From assembly GCA_003132825.1 (NCBI GenBank), contig PKYX01000200.1:11668-20629 (forward strand): a DNA stretch of 8,962 nt. The letters are read 5' to 3'. The notes under the pieces were generated by a model. It saw only the letters and a list, made by a program, of their open reading frames with translations. It did no database searches and was not told where the DNA came from. Each line of letters opens with the position of its first letter. Positions within the stretch are counted from its first letter, which is position 1. This document shows, piece by piece, positions 1 to 6,266 of this stretch. The position numbers and the translations under genes are program-made. This DNA comes from Acidobacteriaceae bacterium (GTDB lineage: Bacteria; Acidobacteriota; Terriglobia; Terriglobales; Acidobacteriaceae).

Positions 1-75
1 TTGCTGCGCTTTGGTGACGATGACGTCGACAATTTCCTTGGCTTCCGAGTACTCGATGGTGGGGGTGGCTTTCAT
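1..75 (-). CDS. N-terminal fragment of a possible GlcG/HbpS-like (DUF336) protein
   Basis: Reading the minus strand from the ATG at 73-75 gives 25 sense codons that run off the left edge in frame. They begin MKATPTIEYSEAKEIVDVIV. A strong Shine-Dalgarno (CAGGAG) lies about 7 bases before the ATG, which fixes the start. The opening, a short beta strand followed by an 'EAKEIVD' helix, resembles the start of DUF336/GlcG/HbpS proteins, small cytoplasmic or exported proteins some of which bind heme. Only the first helix is visible, so the family call is tentative. The existence of the gene is better supported than its identity. It is divergent from the GH31 gene, with a 131-bp shared upstream region and no sign of functional linkage. 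No signal peptide is visible in these residues. Confidence 0.5.
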   Translation of the reverse strand, partial: MKATPTIEYSEAKEIVDVIVTKAQQ

Positions 76-110
76 GGGCGCGCTCCTGCGGTCTCCTATT
101 CAATCATGAA

Positions 111-125
111 GCCTCACTCCGAGGC
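111..125. repeat. Small inverted repeat in the divergent intergenic region
   Basis: GCCTC (111-115) and GAGGC (121-125) flank a 5-base centre between the divergent DUF336-like and GH31 genes. It could be an operator half-site pair or a weak hairpin. A 5-bp arm is short enough to arise by chance in GC-rich DNA. Confidence 0.2.
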
Positions 126-158
126 GAATCCACACCCGAAACCGGTGGAACTTTCGCG

Positions 159-167
159 TGGTAGACT
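159..167 (+). promoter_or_regulatory. Candidate extended -10 promoter for the GH31 gene
   Basis: The element reads TGGTAGACT, that is TGn followed by TAGACT, a 4/6 match to TATAAT with the extended -10 dinucleotide. Transcription would start near 174, leaving about 33 untranslated bases that include the GGGAG Shine-Dalgarno. No good -35 box lies 16-18 bases upstream. The same TAGACT hexamer precedes the DUF2905 and xseA genes. Confidence 0.3.
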
Positions 168-206
168 TTGGTCCCTGCTGGCTGTCAACCTCGATGGGAG
201 CGACAC

Positions 207-2564
207 ATGAAACCCGCAAAACTTGCTGTTCCGGGCTGGTTTTTGTTTCTCTTGCTCTTGCTCCCTGCGCTCGGTCCGCGGGCTGATGCGCAGTGGAATC
301 CGCTGAACCCCGTCACCGGCGTCGAGCAGCAAGGCGATGGCGTTCGGTTTGCGATGAAGACGGGAGCATTGCGGCTCGAGGTGGCGAGCGACGGCATGGT
401 CCACGTGTTGTATTCGCCGACGGCAGCGTTCCCGCCCCGCCAGGATTACGTCGTGATCCACAATCATTGGCCGGCGGTTCGGTGGACCATGCAGTCAACC
501 GATGACACGGTCACCCTGGCGACGTCTCGGCTGCGAGTGGTGGTCACTCGCAAGGACGGAACCATTGCGTTCCTGGACGCCGCGGGGAAGAAATTGTTCG
601 AGGATTTTGGGCGGACGATGACGCCAGTCGAGGTCAACCAAGAAAAAACCTACCACGCGGAGATGTTTTCTAACCTGTGGGGATCCTACGAGGCATTTTA
701 CGGCCTGGGGCAACACCAAGCCGGGGCGTTGAACTATCGCGGGCAGTCCGTTGACATCTCGGAAGACAACACCAACATCAGCATTCCATTGTTCCTGTCG
801 ACCAATGGCTATGGGATTTTCTGGAACAATACCTCGCACAGCCGCTTTAATAACCGCTTTCTGAGTGCGCTTTATCTCAGCTCGGAGGTCGCCGACGTCA
901 TTGACTATTACTTTATCTACGGACCGGAGTTCGATCAGGTGATCGCGGGATACCGAGCACTGACGGGCCAGGTGCCGCTGTTTGGGAAATGGGCGTATGG
1001 CTTCTGGCAGTGCAAGAACCGGTATCAGACCGAGGAGGAAATTCTGGGGGTCGCCCACAAGTACCGCGAGCTGCATATTCCGGTCGATAACATTGTGCAG
1101 GACTGGTTCTGGTGGAACGTCATGGGCGAGCCGACCTTCGACAAGTCGCGCTATCCCGATCCCAAAGGGATGTTCGACGATCTGCACCAGAATCATTTTC
1201 ACGCCATGATTTCGGTCTGGCCTTTTTTCCGGCCCGGATCGAAGACTTATGACGACATGGACGAGCGGGGATTCTTCATCGCCAAAACCATCGTCGGGGG
1301 CTTTCATCCCGCGGGGCAGGCTCTCTATGACGCCTTCAATCCCGAGGCGCGAAAATATTACTGGAACCTGATGAACCAGGGGTTGTTTCAGATCGGCGCG
1401 GACGCCTGGTGGCTGGACACCGACGAGCCCGAGACCGAAGGCAGCGAGGCCAGTATTCTCGAGACCCACAAGACTGCACTCGGGAGTGGAGCGCGCTACG
1501 TGAACCTCTATCCCCTGCTGCACACCACGGGAGTCTACGAGGGGGAACGCAGTCAGTCGGACCAGAAGCGGGTCTTCATACTCTCGCGCTCAGCGTTCGC
1601 CGGAGAGCAACGCAATTCCGTGGCTGTCTGGTCGGGTGATGTCGACTCGGATTGGACATTCTTCAAGAAGCAGATTCCAGCAGGGTTGAATTATTCCATG
1701 TCAGGGCTGCCCTATTGGACCACCGACATTGGCGGGTTCGTCTCCGGGAACCCGAATGACACGGCGTATCGCGAACTGTTCATTCGCTGGTTTCAGTTTG
1801 GCACGTTTAATCCGATTCTCCGGGTGCACGGGACCCGCAGCACGAATCAGAACGAATTGTGGTCCTACGGGCCGGATGCGCAGAAGATTCTGATCAACTT
1901 TGACAACCTGCGCTACCGCCTGCTCCCCTACATTTACTCGCTGGCCTGGATGACGGCCCACGACGCCTATACGCCGATGCGCGCGCTGGTGATGGATTTC
2001 CGGATCGATCCTCGGGTGGCAAACATCGCCGATCAATTCATGTTTGGACCGGCAATCATGGTGAATCCGGTCACCGATCCGGCGGTGAGTGTGCGGCCGG
2101 TCTACCTGCCGGAGGCCAGGTGGTACGGCTTCTGGAGCGGAATATCGGTCACGGGCCCGGTGGCTATGGTCGCGCCGGCTCCGCTCGACCAATTGCCGCT
2201 CTATATTCGCGCCGGCTCCATTTTGCCCCTGGGCCCGGAGATGGAATGGTCTACCCAGAAACCGGAGGATCCGATTGAGTTGCGGATCTACCGTGGCGCC
2301 GACGGCGACTTCACTCTCTACGAAGATGAGAACGACAATTACGATTACGAGAAAGGCGTGCATGCCACCATCCCGCTTCACTGGGACGATGCGAAACAGA
2401 GGCTCACCATCGGAGATCGTACCGGGCAGTTCCCGGGGATGCTGGAAACTCGAACCTTTCAGGTCGTGTTCGTGGACGAGAACCACGGGGTCGGCATAAC
2501 TCCGAGCGACCGTCCTGACAAAGTCGTCGAGTATGCGGGGAAGCAGATCACTGTCACCCCCTAG
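207..2564 (+). CDS. Exported glycoside hydrolase family 31 enzyme (alpha-xylosidase/alpha-glucosidase type)
   Basis: A 785-residue retaining alpha-glycosidase. The start is the ATG at 207, with GGGAG 6 bases upstream. A TTG 39 bases earlier in frame would put a charged stretch before the signal peptide and is disfavoured. Residues 1-28 are a signal peptide (Leu-rich core, ADA|Q cleavage), with no lipobox, so the product is probably periplasmic or secreted. An N-terminal beta-sandwich (about 30-240) is followed by a (beta/alpha)8 barrel (about 255-590). In the barrel, WWLDTDEPE gives the nucleophile Asp404 and VWSGD gives the acid/base Asp478. TDIGGF (507-511) is a second GH31 signature. Beta domains follow, including a DUF5110-like segment (about 690-760). 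The QDWFWW motif (299-303) and the MISVWP strand resemble xyloglucan alpha-xylosidases, but no PA14-like insert is present. Substrate is inferred: xylosyl or glucosyl ends of plant or microbial glycans. All expected catalytic residues are present. Confidence 0.93.
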   Translation: MKPAKLAVPGWFLFLLLLLPALGPRADAQWNPLNPVTGVEQQGDGVRFAMKTGALRLEVASDGMVHVLYSPTAAFPPRQDYVVIHNHWPAVRWTMQSTDDTVTLATSRLRVVVTRKDGTIAFLDAAGKKLFEDFGRTMTPVEVNQEKTYHAEMFSNLWGSYEAFYGLGQHQAGALNYRGQSVDISEDNTNISIPLFLSTNGYGIFWNNTSHSRFNNRFLSALYLSSEVADVIDYYFIYGPEFDQVIAGYRALTGQVPLFGKWAYGFWQCKNRYQTEEEILGVAHKYRELHIPVDNIVQDWFWWNVMGEPTFDKSRYPDPKGMFDDLHQNHFHAMISVWPFFRPGSKTYDDMDERGFFIAKTIVGGFHPAGQALYDAFNPEARKYYWNLMNQGLFQIGADAWWLDTDEPETEGSEASILETHKTALGSGARYVNLYPLLHTTGVYEGERSQSDQKRVFILSRSAFAGEQRNSVAVWSGDVDSDWTFFKKQIPAGLNYSMSGLPYWTTDIGGFVSGNPNDTAYRELFIRWFQFGTFNPILRVHGTRSTNQNELWSYGPDAQKILINFDNLRYRLLPYIYSLAWMTAHDAYTPMRALVMDFRIDPRVANIADQFMFGPAIMVNPVTDPAVSVRPVYLPEARWYGFWSGISVTGPVAMVAPAPLDQLPLYIRAGSILPLGPEMEWSTQKPEDPIELRIYRGADGDFTLYEDENDNYDYEKGVHATIPLHWDDAKQRLTIGDRTGQFPGMLETRTFQVVFVDENHGVGITPSDRPDKVVEYAGKQITVTP

Positions 2565-2621
2565 GCTGCGCGACGTTGGGCGGTTACCCGAAGAGGTCGA
2601 ATTCGCGCATGCCCGAGTTGA

Positions 2622-2637
2622 GCGCTGGCGACAGCGC
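2622..2637. terminator. Hairpin between convergent genes, possible weak terminator
   Basis: GCGCTG and CAGCGC form a perfect 6-bp stem closed by a GCGA (GNRA-type) tetraloop, 58 bases after the GH31 stop and facing the end of the convergent cupin gene. A short T run (2647-2650) follows only after 9 bases, so it is not a canonical intrinsic terminator. A second, interrupted inverted repeat follows at 2646-2669: GTTTT/AAAAC arms outside a CCGA/TCGG core. Confidence 0.35.
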
Positions 2638-2673
2638 ATCCTACGGTTTTCGCCGATCCTCGGTAAAACTCAG

Positions 2674-2701
2674 GTGAAACTCCAGCCTAGTGAAACTCCA
2701 G
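2674..2701. repeat. 12-bp direct repeat at the 3' end of the cupin gene
   Basis: GTGAAACTCCAG occurs at 2674-2685 and again at 2690-2701, a 16-base period. On the minus strand the upstream copy encodes the last four residues (LEFH) of the cupin. The other copy lies just past the stop codon, in another frame. It looks like a small tandem duplication. Confidence 0.75.
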
Positions 2702-3385
2702 GGTGATGAACCGGGCCTGCTGTTTGCCCACGTTCATGACCGCGTGGGTAAGACGGCCCGGAAGCCAGCGCACATCTCCGGCCTTAAGCCGGATGGGCGA
2801 AATGCCTTTGCCGGCGACGCTATTTTCGAGGTCCAGGTCGGTGACGGCCACGAGCAGCTGCGGGCCGGCCTGATGATGTTTCGGGATCATACCGCCAGGC
2901 TGCAGATCGGTCTCGGACACACGCACGCCGTCTTTCACGAACATGATGTGTTCGGTACCACCTTCGAGGATGTGCAGCGCACGTTCTTCGTCCCATTTGG
3001 GTGGAGGGGATTGACGCGCCCGTTCGTCCTCGAGCAGTTCGATGGTCACGTTGCGAAAAGATGTGGCGCCCAGGTCTCGCACCGAGTGGGCAAAATTGCC
3101 TTCCGTGAAGGCGGTTTGCCCGTCTGCGAGCCTTAGGGTCGCCGCCGGCTTGCCTTCGACCTGATTCAGGAGTTCGGCCGGACCCAGGTTTACAGACACG
3201 TAGTCATGGCGGTGGTAGTGCACCAGCGTCGCGCCACCCGGCGGAACCTCGACCTCAAACACGCGCACATACGGGTTTTCGAGCGCCAGATGGTGGGCCG
3301 GTTCGGCCGTGATTTCCACTTTCCTGCTGGTTTGTGCAGCGAGAAAGGCGGTGGCCAATAAGAGCGCTGCGAAGACTCGCCTCAT
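2687..3385 (-). CDS. Exported two-domain cupin protein
   Basis: A 232-residue product, start at the ATG 3383-3385. Residues 1-18 form a signal peptide (MRR, then an Ala/Leu core ending in AAQ), so the protein is exported. Two cupin halves follow. The first (about 30-115) has an HYHRHD cluster (His56, His58, His60) and His100. The second (about 140-230) has His170-His171 and the motif-2-like stretch GDVRWLP ending in THAVMN (His214). These His sets suggest two metal sites, but the acidic ligand of canonical motif 1 is not obvious. The open frame extends upstream to 3712, but that extension would cover the opposite-strand DUF2905 gene and lacks a signal peptide at its front. An ATG at 3403 (MLESRP extension) is possible, yet the extended -10 at 3394-3402 favours 3385. 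No Shine-Dalgarno is visible. The reaction is unknown: sugar binding, dioxygenase and isomerase roles all occur among cupins. Confidence 0.85.
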   Translation of the reverse strand: MRRVFAALLLATAFLAAQTSRKVEITAEPAHHLALENPYVRVFEVEVPPGGATLVHYHRHDYVSVNLGPAELLNQVEGKPAATLRLADGQTAFTEGNFAHSVRDLGATSFRNVTIELLEDERARQSPPPKWDEERALHILEGGTEHIMFVKDGVRVSETDLQPGGMIPKHHQAGPQLLVAVTDLDLENSVAGKGISPIRLKAGDVRWLPGRLTHAVMNVGKQQARFITLEFH

Positions 3386-3393
3386 GGGGCGTG

Positions 3394-3402
3394 ATTCTAA
3401 CA
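3394..3402 (-). promoter_or_regulatory. Extended -10 promoter for the cupin gene, probably leaderless
   Basis: On the minus strand the sequence is TGTTAGAAT: TG, one base, then TAGAAT, a 5/6 match to TATAAT. It ends 8 bases before the ATG at 3385. Transcription would therefore start at or next to the start codon, consistent with the missing Shine-Dalgarno. No convincing -35 box is seen. Confidence 0.45.
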
Positions 3403-3469
3403 TTGGATAAGGGTTTCGATCGGCCGTCACCGGCGATGACGGGCTTCCTCGTGGTTTAGACTGAGGGCG

Positions 3470-3694
3470 ATGGCGGGATTCGGAAAACTTCTGATCTTCT
3501 TGGGCGCGCTGCTGGTGATGGCTGGGGCGCTCATGCTCTTTCTCGGGAGGACCCATCTCCCGCTGGGGCGTCTGCCCGGGGACCTCCTTTTCCGGGGTAA
3601 GAACACGACATTTTATTTGCCCCTGACAACTTCGATTGTTTTGAGCCTGCTGCTTTCGTTGTTCTTGTATGTCATTGGTCGCTTCCGCCGCTAG
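3470..3694 (+). CDS. DUF2905 family small membrane protein
   Basis: A 74-residue protein with two predicted transmembrane helices (about 6-26 and 48-70). They are joined by a short loop containing LPLGRLPGDLLFRGKN, the characteristic conserved part of DUF2905, and followed by a basic RFRR tail. The length is typical for the family and no residues appear missing. The function of DUF2905 is not known. The protein should sit in the inner membrane. GAGGG lies only 4 bases before the ATG, tighter than optimal, and a TAGACT hexamer ends 7 bases before the ATG, so the mRNA may carry almost no leader. It is divergent from the cupin gene (84 bp between starts) and lies 147 bp ahead of xseA on the same strand, so cotranscription with xseA is possible but not shown. 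Confidence 0.85.
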   Translation: MAGFGKLLIFLGALLVMAGALMLFLGRTHLPLGRLPGDLLFRGKNTTFYLPLTTSIVLSLLLSLFLYVIGRFRR

Positions 3695-3828
3695 TCCTCT
3701 TGCGCTGCCCAAAAAACCTCACACTCGCCAAGAAATGGCAAAGCCCCCAAAAGCCACCGGTGCTGCTGGGCCCTTAACTCCGGCCCGCGCTGACCTGCCA
3801 GGCTATGGCCACGGAGCAACCGCGACTG

Positions 3829-3834
3829 TAGACT
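3829..3834 (+). promoter_or_regulatory. Candidate -10 of a leaderless xseA transcript
   Basis: TAGACT (4/6 to TATAAT, fitting TAnnnT) ends 7 bases before the xseA ATG. TGGCCA (3806-3811, 4/6 to TTGACA) lies 17 bases upstream. No Shine-Dalgarno precedes the ATG. This arrangement matches the promoter-to-start spacing of leaderless genes, but the hexamers are individually weak. Confidence 0.35.
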
Positions 3835-3841
3835 TCTCAAC

Positions 3842-5209
3842 ATGGCCTTCGCGGATCAAATGGGGTTTACCTTCAGGCCGCTCGATCGCCGTGTCTGGAC
3901 GGTGCGCGACCTGGTGGCGGCGGTGCGCACCCATATCGAGCGCGACTACGGCGACACCTGGGTGGAGGGGGAGATTTCAAATTTCCGGGCACACGATTCG
4001 GGACATCTCTACTTCACTCTGAAAGACCGGAGCTCGCAACTGAGCGCGGTGATGTTTCGTTCCCAGGCGCGGCTCCTGCGATTTCGTCCGGAAGACGGCA
4101 TGCAAATCGTGGTGCGCGGTCGGGTCACCATCTACGAAGATCGGGGGCAGCTCCAGATTTCGGCGGAGTACCTGGAGCCGAAAGGCGCAGGCGCGTTGCA
4201 GATTGCCTTCGAGCAGCTCAAGGCCAAGTTGGAGGCGGAAGGACTGTTCGAGGCGGCACGCAAGAAAGCGATCCCGGCGCTGCCCGCGCGGATTGGGGTC
4301 GTGACCTCGCCGCAGGCCGCGGCTTTGCGCGACATCCTGAATATTTTGCAGCGTCGGCATCACACCGCGAGCGTGTTGATCTATCCGGCTCAGGTGCAGG
4401 GGGAGACGGCGGCCGTCGAAGTGAGGGCTGGAATTCGCCATTTCAACCAGGCGCGTAACGTCGATGTGATCGTCGTGGCCCGCGGCGGGGGATCGGCCGA
4501 AGACCTGGCGGCCTTCAATGACGAGGCGCTGGCGCGGGCGGTTGCCGCTTCTGAGATTCCGGTGGTTTCGGCGGTCGGGCACGAGACCGACTTCACGATC
4601 ATCGACTTCGTGGCGGATCTGCGTGCGCCCACGCCATCGGCGGCGGCGGAGATGGTGATTCGTTCTCGGCAAGACATCGAAGAACAGGTGCGGAGCCTGC
4701 AACAGCGGCTCGAGAAAGGGCTGCGGTATCACCTGCTCAGGGCGCGGCAAAGCCTGACGGAGTTGGCGCAGCATGGCGCTTTTGGCCGAATGATGGATCT
4801 GATTCACCGGGGGCAACAGCGCTTGGACGATCTGGTGTACCGGCTGGCGCATGCGGAGCGCGATGCGCTCGAGGGCTGTCGACGACGGCTCGAGATTCTC
4901 TCTGGGGCGATCCGGCACTACGACGCGCGGCGCATTCTGGCGGGAATGGGCAAGGAACTGGATGCACGGACTGCCGTGATCGTGGCGGCGACGCGGGAGC
5001 TGCTACGGCAGCGGCGAGCCCGGTTTGAGCATTTTCAGGGACAACTGGAAGCGCTGTCTCCGACCGCGATCCTCGAGCGCGGGTACGCCTTGGTGTTTGA
5101 CTCTTCGGGGAACTTGCTCCTCGATGCCGGCCGGGTCAGCAGCGGGGACGAGATCTCAGCCCGCGTGGCGCGCGGCACGCTGATCGCCATCGTAAAGCGA
5201 ACTGTGTAG
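3842..5209 (+). CDS. xseA: Exodeoxyribonuclease VII large subunit
   Basis: A 455-residue full-length XseA, the catalytic subunit that with several small XseB subunits degrades single-stranded DNA to short oligonucleotides in repair and mismatch processing. An N-terminal OB fold (about 18-113) contains WVEGEISNF and GHLYFTLKD. The catalytic domain follows: GVVTSPQAAALRDI (152-165, Asp164), ARGGGSAEDL (213-222, Arg214) and GHETDFTIIDF (246-256, His247 and Asp250), with the conserved DLRAPTPSAAAE block. A long helical/coiled-coil region (about 275-400) carries the expected XseB-binding surface, and an ERGYALV motif (412-418) begins the C-terminal beta part. The start at 3842 is the only usable one after the in-frame stop at 3791, apart from an internal ATG at 3860. 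xseB is not adjacent: the downstream gap is too short and has no fitting frame. The subunit must be encoded elsewhere. Confidence 0.97.
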   Translation: MAFADQMGFTFRPLDRRVWTVRDLVAAVRTHIERDYGDTWVEGEISNFRAHDSGHLYFTLKDRSSQLSAVMFRSQARLLRFRPEDGMQIVVRGRVTIYEDRGQLQISAEYLEPKGAGALQIAFEQLKAKLEAEGLFEAARKKAIPALPARIGVVTSPQAAALRDILNILQRRHHTASVLIYPAQVQGETAAVEVRAGIRHFNQARNVDVIVVARGGGSAEDLAAFNDEALARAVAASEIPVVSAVGHETDFTIIDFVADLRAPTPSAAAEMVIRSRQDIEEQVRSLQQRLEKGLRYHLLRARQSLTELAQHGAFGRMMDLIHRGQQRLDDLVYRLAHAERDALEGCRRRLEILSGAIRHYDARRILAGMGKELDARTAVIVAATRELLRQRRARFEHFQGQLEALSPTAILERGYALVFDSSGNLLLDAGRVSSGDEISARVARGTLIAIVKRTV

Positions 5210-5376
5210 GCGCGCTGGGCCCGGGTTCTGGCGGCTACTATGCGCGAGCCCCTTCCCCCTCCCCAATTCGCGTCCGACCCCGGCCATTCGCCGCTGGCGA
5301 GCTGGTCTCGAGCTCTAGATTACAATGAGGTTTGGCCGTCGGCCCTGCTTGCTGGGTGGTTTGAAAGGGGTTTTGA
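5210..5376 (+). promoter_or_regulatory. Probable cdaA operon promoter region
   Basis: This 167-bp gap between xseA and cdaA holds no gene. TACAAT (5321-5326) matches TATAAT at 5/6 positions and would start transcription near 5333, about 44 bases before the cdaA GTG. The -35 region is weak. CGAGCT occurs twice at an 11-bp period (5298-5303 and 5309-5314) just upstream of this -10, a possible operator. Four runs of four or five C lie at 5249-5252, 5255-5259, 5261-5264 and 5278-5281. No terminator for xseA is evident, so some read-through into the operon is possible. Confidence 0.4.
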
Positions 5377-6264
5377 GTGTCGCAGTTTTCTGCGCTGTGG
5401 TCACGCGTGTCGGTGGTCTCGATCCTCGACATCGTGTTGGTCGCGATCATCATTTACGAGTTCTTGGCCCTCATCAAAGGCACCCGCGCCGCGCTGATGT
5501 TGGTGGGGGTGGCAGCGCTGGCTCTCGCCTTCTATTTTTCTCGCCTGGGTGAGCTGGCCACCTTGAATTGGATGATCAGCACCCTGCTGCCCTACGCGGT
5601 GTTTGCCCTGATCGTGATTTTCCAGGCGGAGATCCGTCAAGCCCTGGCTCGGCTGGGCCGGCGGCTTACCCTCAGCCGCACTTCGGCGTCGGAAACCGAT
5701 GCCTACGACGATATTGTGCTGGCGGCCAACCTTTTTTCTCAGAATCAAACCGGTGCACTCATCGTGATTGAGCGCGAGATCGGGCTTCGGACCTACATCG
5801 AAAGCGGAGTTCCGCTGGATGCGAAGCTCTCCTACGATCTGCTGGCGACGATTTTCCGTCCCAGTGCGCCGCTGCACGACGGCGCCGTCATCGTACAGCA
5901 CGATCGCATTGCGGCGGCGGCTTGCTTTTTGCCCTTGTCCATGAATCCGGTACTGTCGACGCAGATGGGAACCCGGCACCGCGCCGGGATCGGCGTCACC
6001 GAGGAAACCGACGCCATTTCGGTGATCGTTTCCGAAGAAACCGGGGCGGTGAGTCTGGCAGTGGGAGGAAAGATTGAGCGCGACCTCTCGATCGAGCAGC
6101 TGAGGGAACGGCTGGGTGTCTTGTTAAGCCGCTACGTAGCGCCTTCGACCTTGCCTACCCCGATCACCAGCGGGAATGAGGCCGGAGAAGAGGTTGAACT
6201 GGACGACTCGCCGGCCGAATCGCGGGTGCAGGACTCGCGCCTCAGCCAGGAGGCGGATCGCTAA
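5377..6264 (+). CDS. cdaA: Membrane diadenylate cyclase CdaA
   Basis: A 295-residue enzyme that condenses two ATP into cyclic di-AMP. It starts with GTG, preceded by an AAGGGG Shine-Dalgarno about 7 bases away. Three transmembrane helices (about 13-33, 37-54, 64-83) anchor it in the inner membrane. A short linker leads to the cytoplasmic DAC/DisA_N domain (about 105-250). Both catalytic signatures are intact: LHDGA (DGA at 168-170) and GTRHR (RHR at 200-202), plus the VSEETGAVSLA strand typical of CdaA. Residues 254-295 form an acidic, low-complexity tail that is probably disordered. It heads an operon with cdaR (2-bp gap) and glmM. In Firmicutes the CdaR and GlmM products regulate CdaA. The 3-TM architecture separates it from soluble DisA and single-TM CdaS-type enzymes. 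Confidence 0.97.
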   Translation: MSQFSALWSRVSVVSILDIVLVAIIIYEFLALIKGTRAALMLVGVAALALAFYFSRLGELATLNWMISTLLPYAVFALIVIFQAEIRQALARLGRRLTLSRTSASETDAYDDIVLAANLFSQNQTGALIVIEREIGLRTYIESGVPLDAKLSYDLLATIFRPSAPLHDGAVIVQHDRIAAAACFLPLSMNPVLSTQMGTRHRAGIGVTEETDAISVIVSEETGAVSLAVGGKIERDLSIEQLRERLGVLLSRYVAPSTLPTPITSGNEAGEEVELDDSPAESRVQDSRLSQEADR

Positions 6265-6266
6265 AC

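Noticed and set aside
147..173. GGAAC followed by GTC, resembling an ECF sigma promoter upstream of GH31
   Set aside because: The spacer is 19 bases rather than the usual 16-17, so the match is probably chance.
1..210. 69-codon plus-strand frame at the left edge
   Set aside because: It is antisense to the minus-strand gene start, which has a good ribosome binding site, and it overlaps the GH31 start.
495..1523. 342-codon open frame on the minus strand inside the GH31 gene
   Set aside because: It is antisense to a well-conserved GH31 gene and has no recognisable domain. Long antisense frames are common in GC-rich DNA.
1701..2639. 312-codon minus-strand open frame over the GH31 3' end
   Set aside because: It is an antisense shadow rich in Arg and His with no domain.
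2646..2669. Interrupted inverted repeat with GTTTT and AAAAC arms, considered as a bidirectional terminator
   Set aside because: In both directions the T run precedes the stem and the A run follows it, the wrong order for intrinsic termination.
3386..3712. N-terminal extension of the cupin frame up to 3712
   Set aside because: It overlaps the whole DUF2905 gene on the opposite strand, reads as low-complexity Arg/Gln/Pro/Glu sequence, and would bury a clear signal peptide inside the protein.
3695..3841. Possible small gene or RNA in the gap before xseA
   Set aside because: No frame has both a start and a ribosome binding site, and no stable structure was seen by eye beyond the 8-bp palindrome CACCGGTG.
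3669..4022. 117-codon plus-strand frame bridging DUF2905 and xseA
   Set aside because: It overlaps both real genes in another frame. Its second half is an out-of-frame reading of the XseA OB fold, and it has no Shine-Dalgarno.
3977..4918. 313-codon minus-strand open frame inside xseA
   Set aside because: It is antisense to the catalytic and helical regions of XseA and has no family features.
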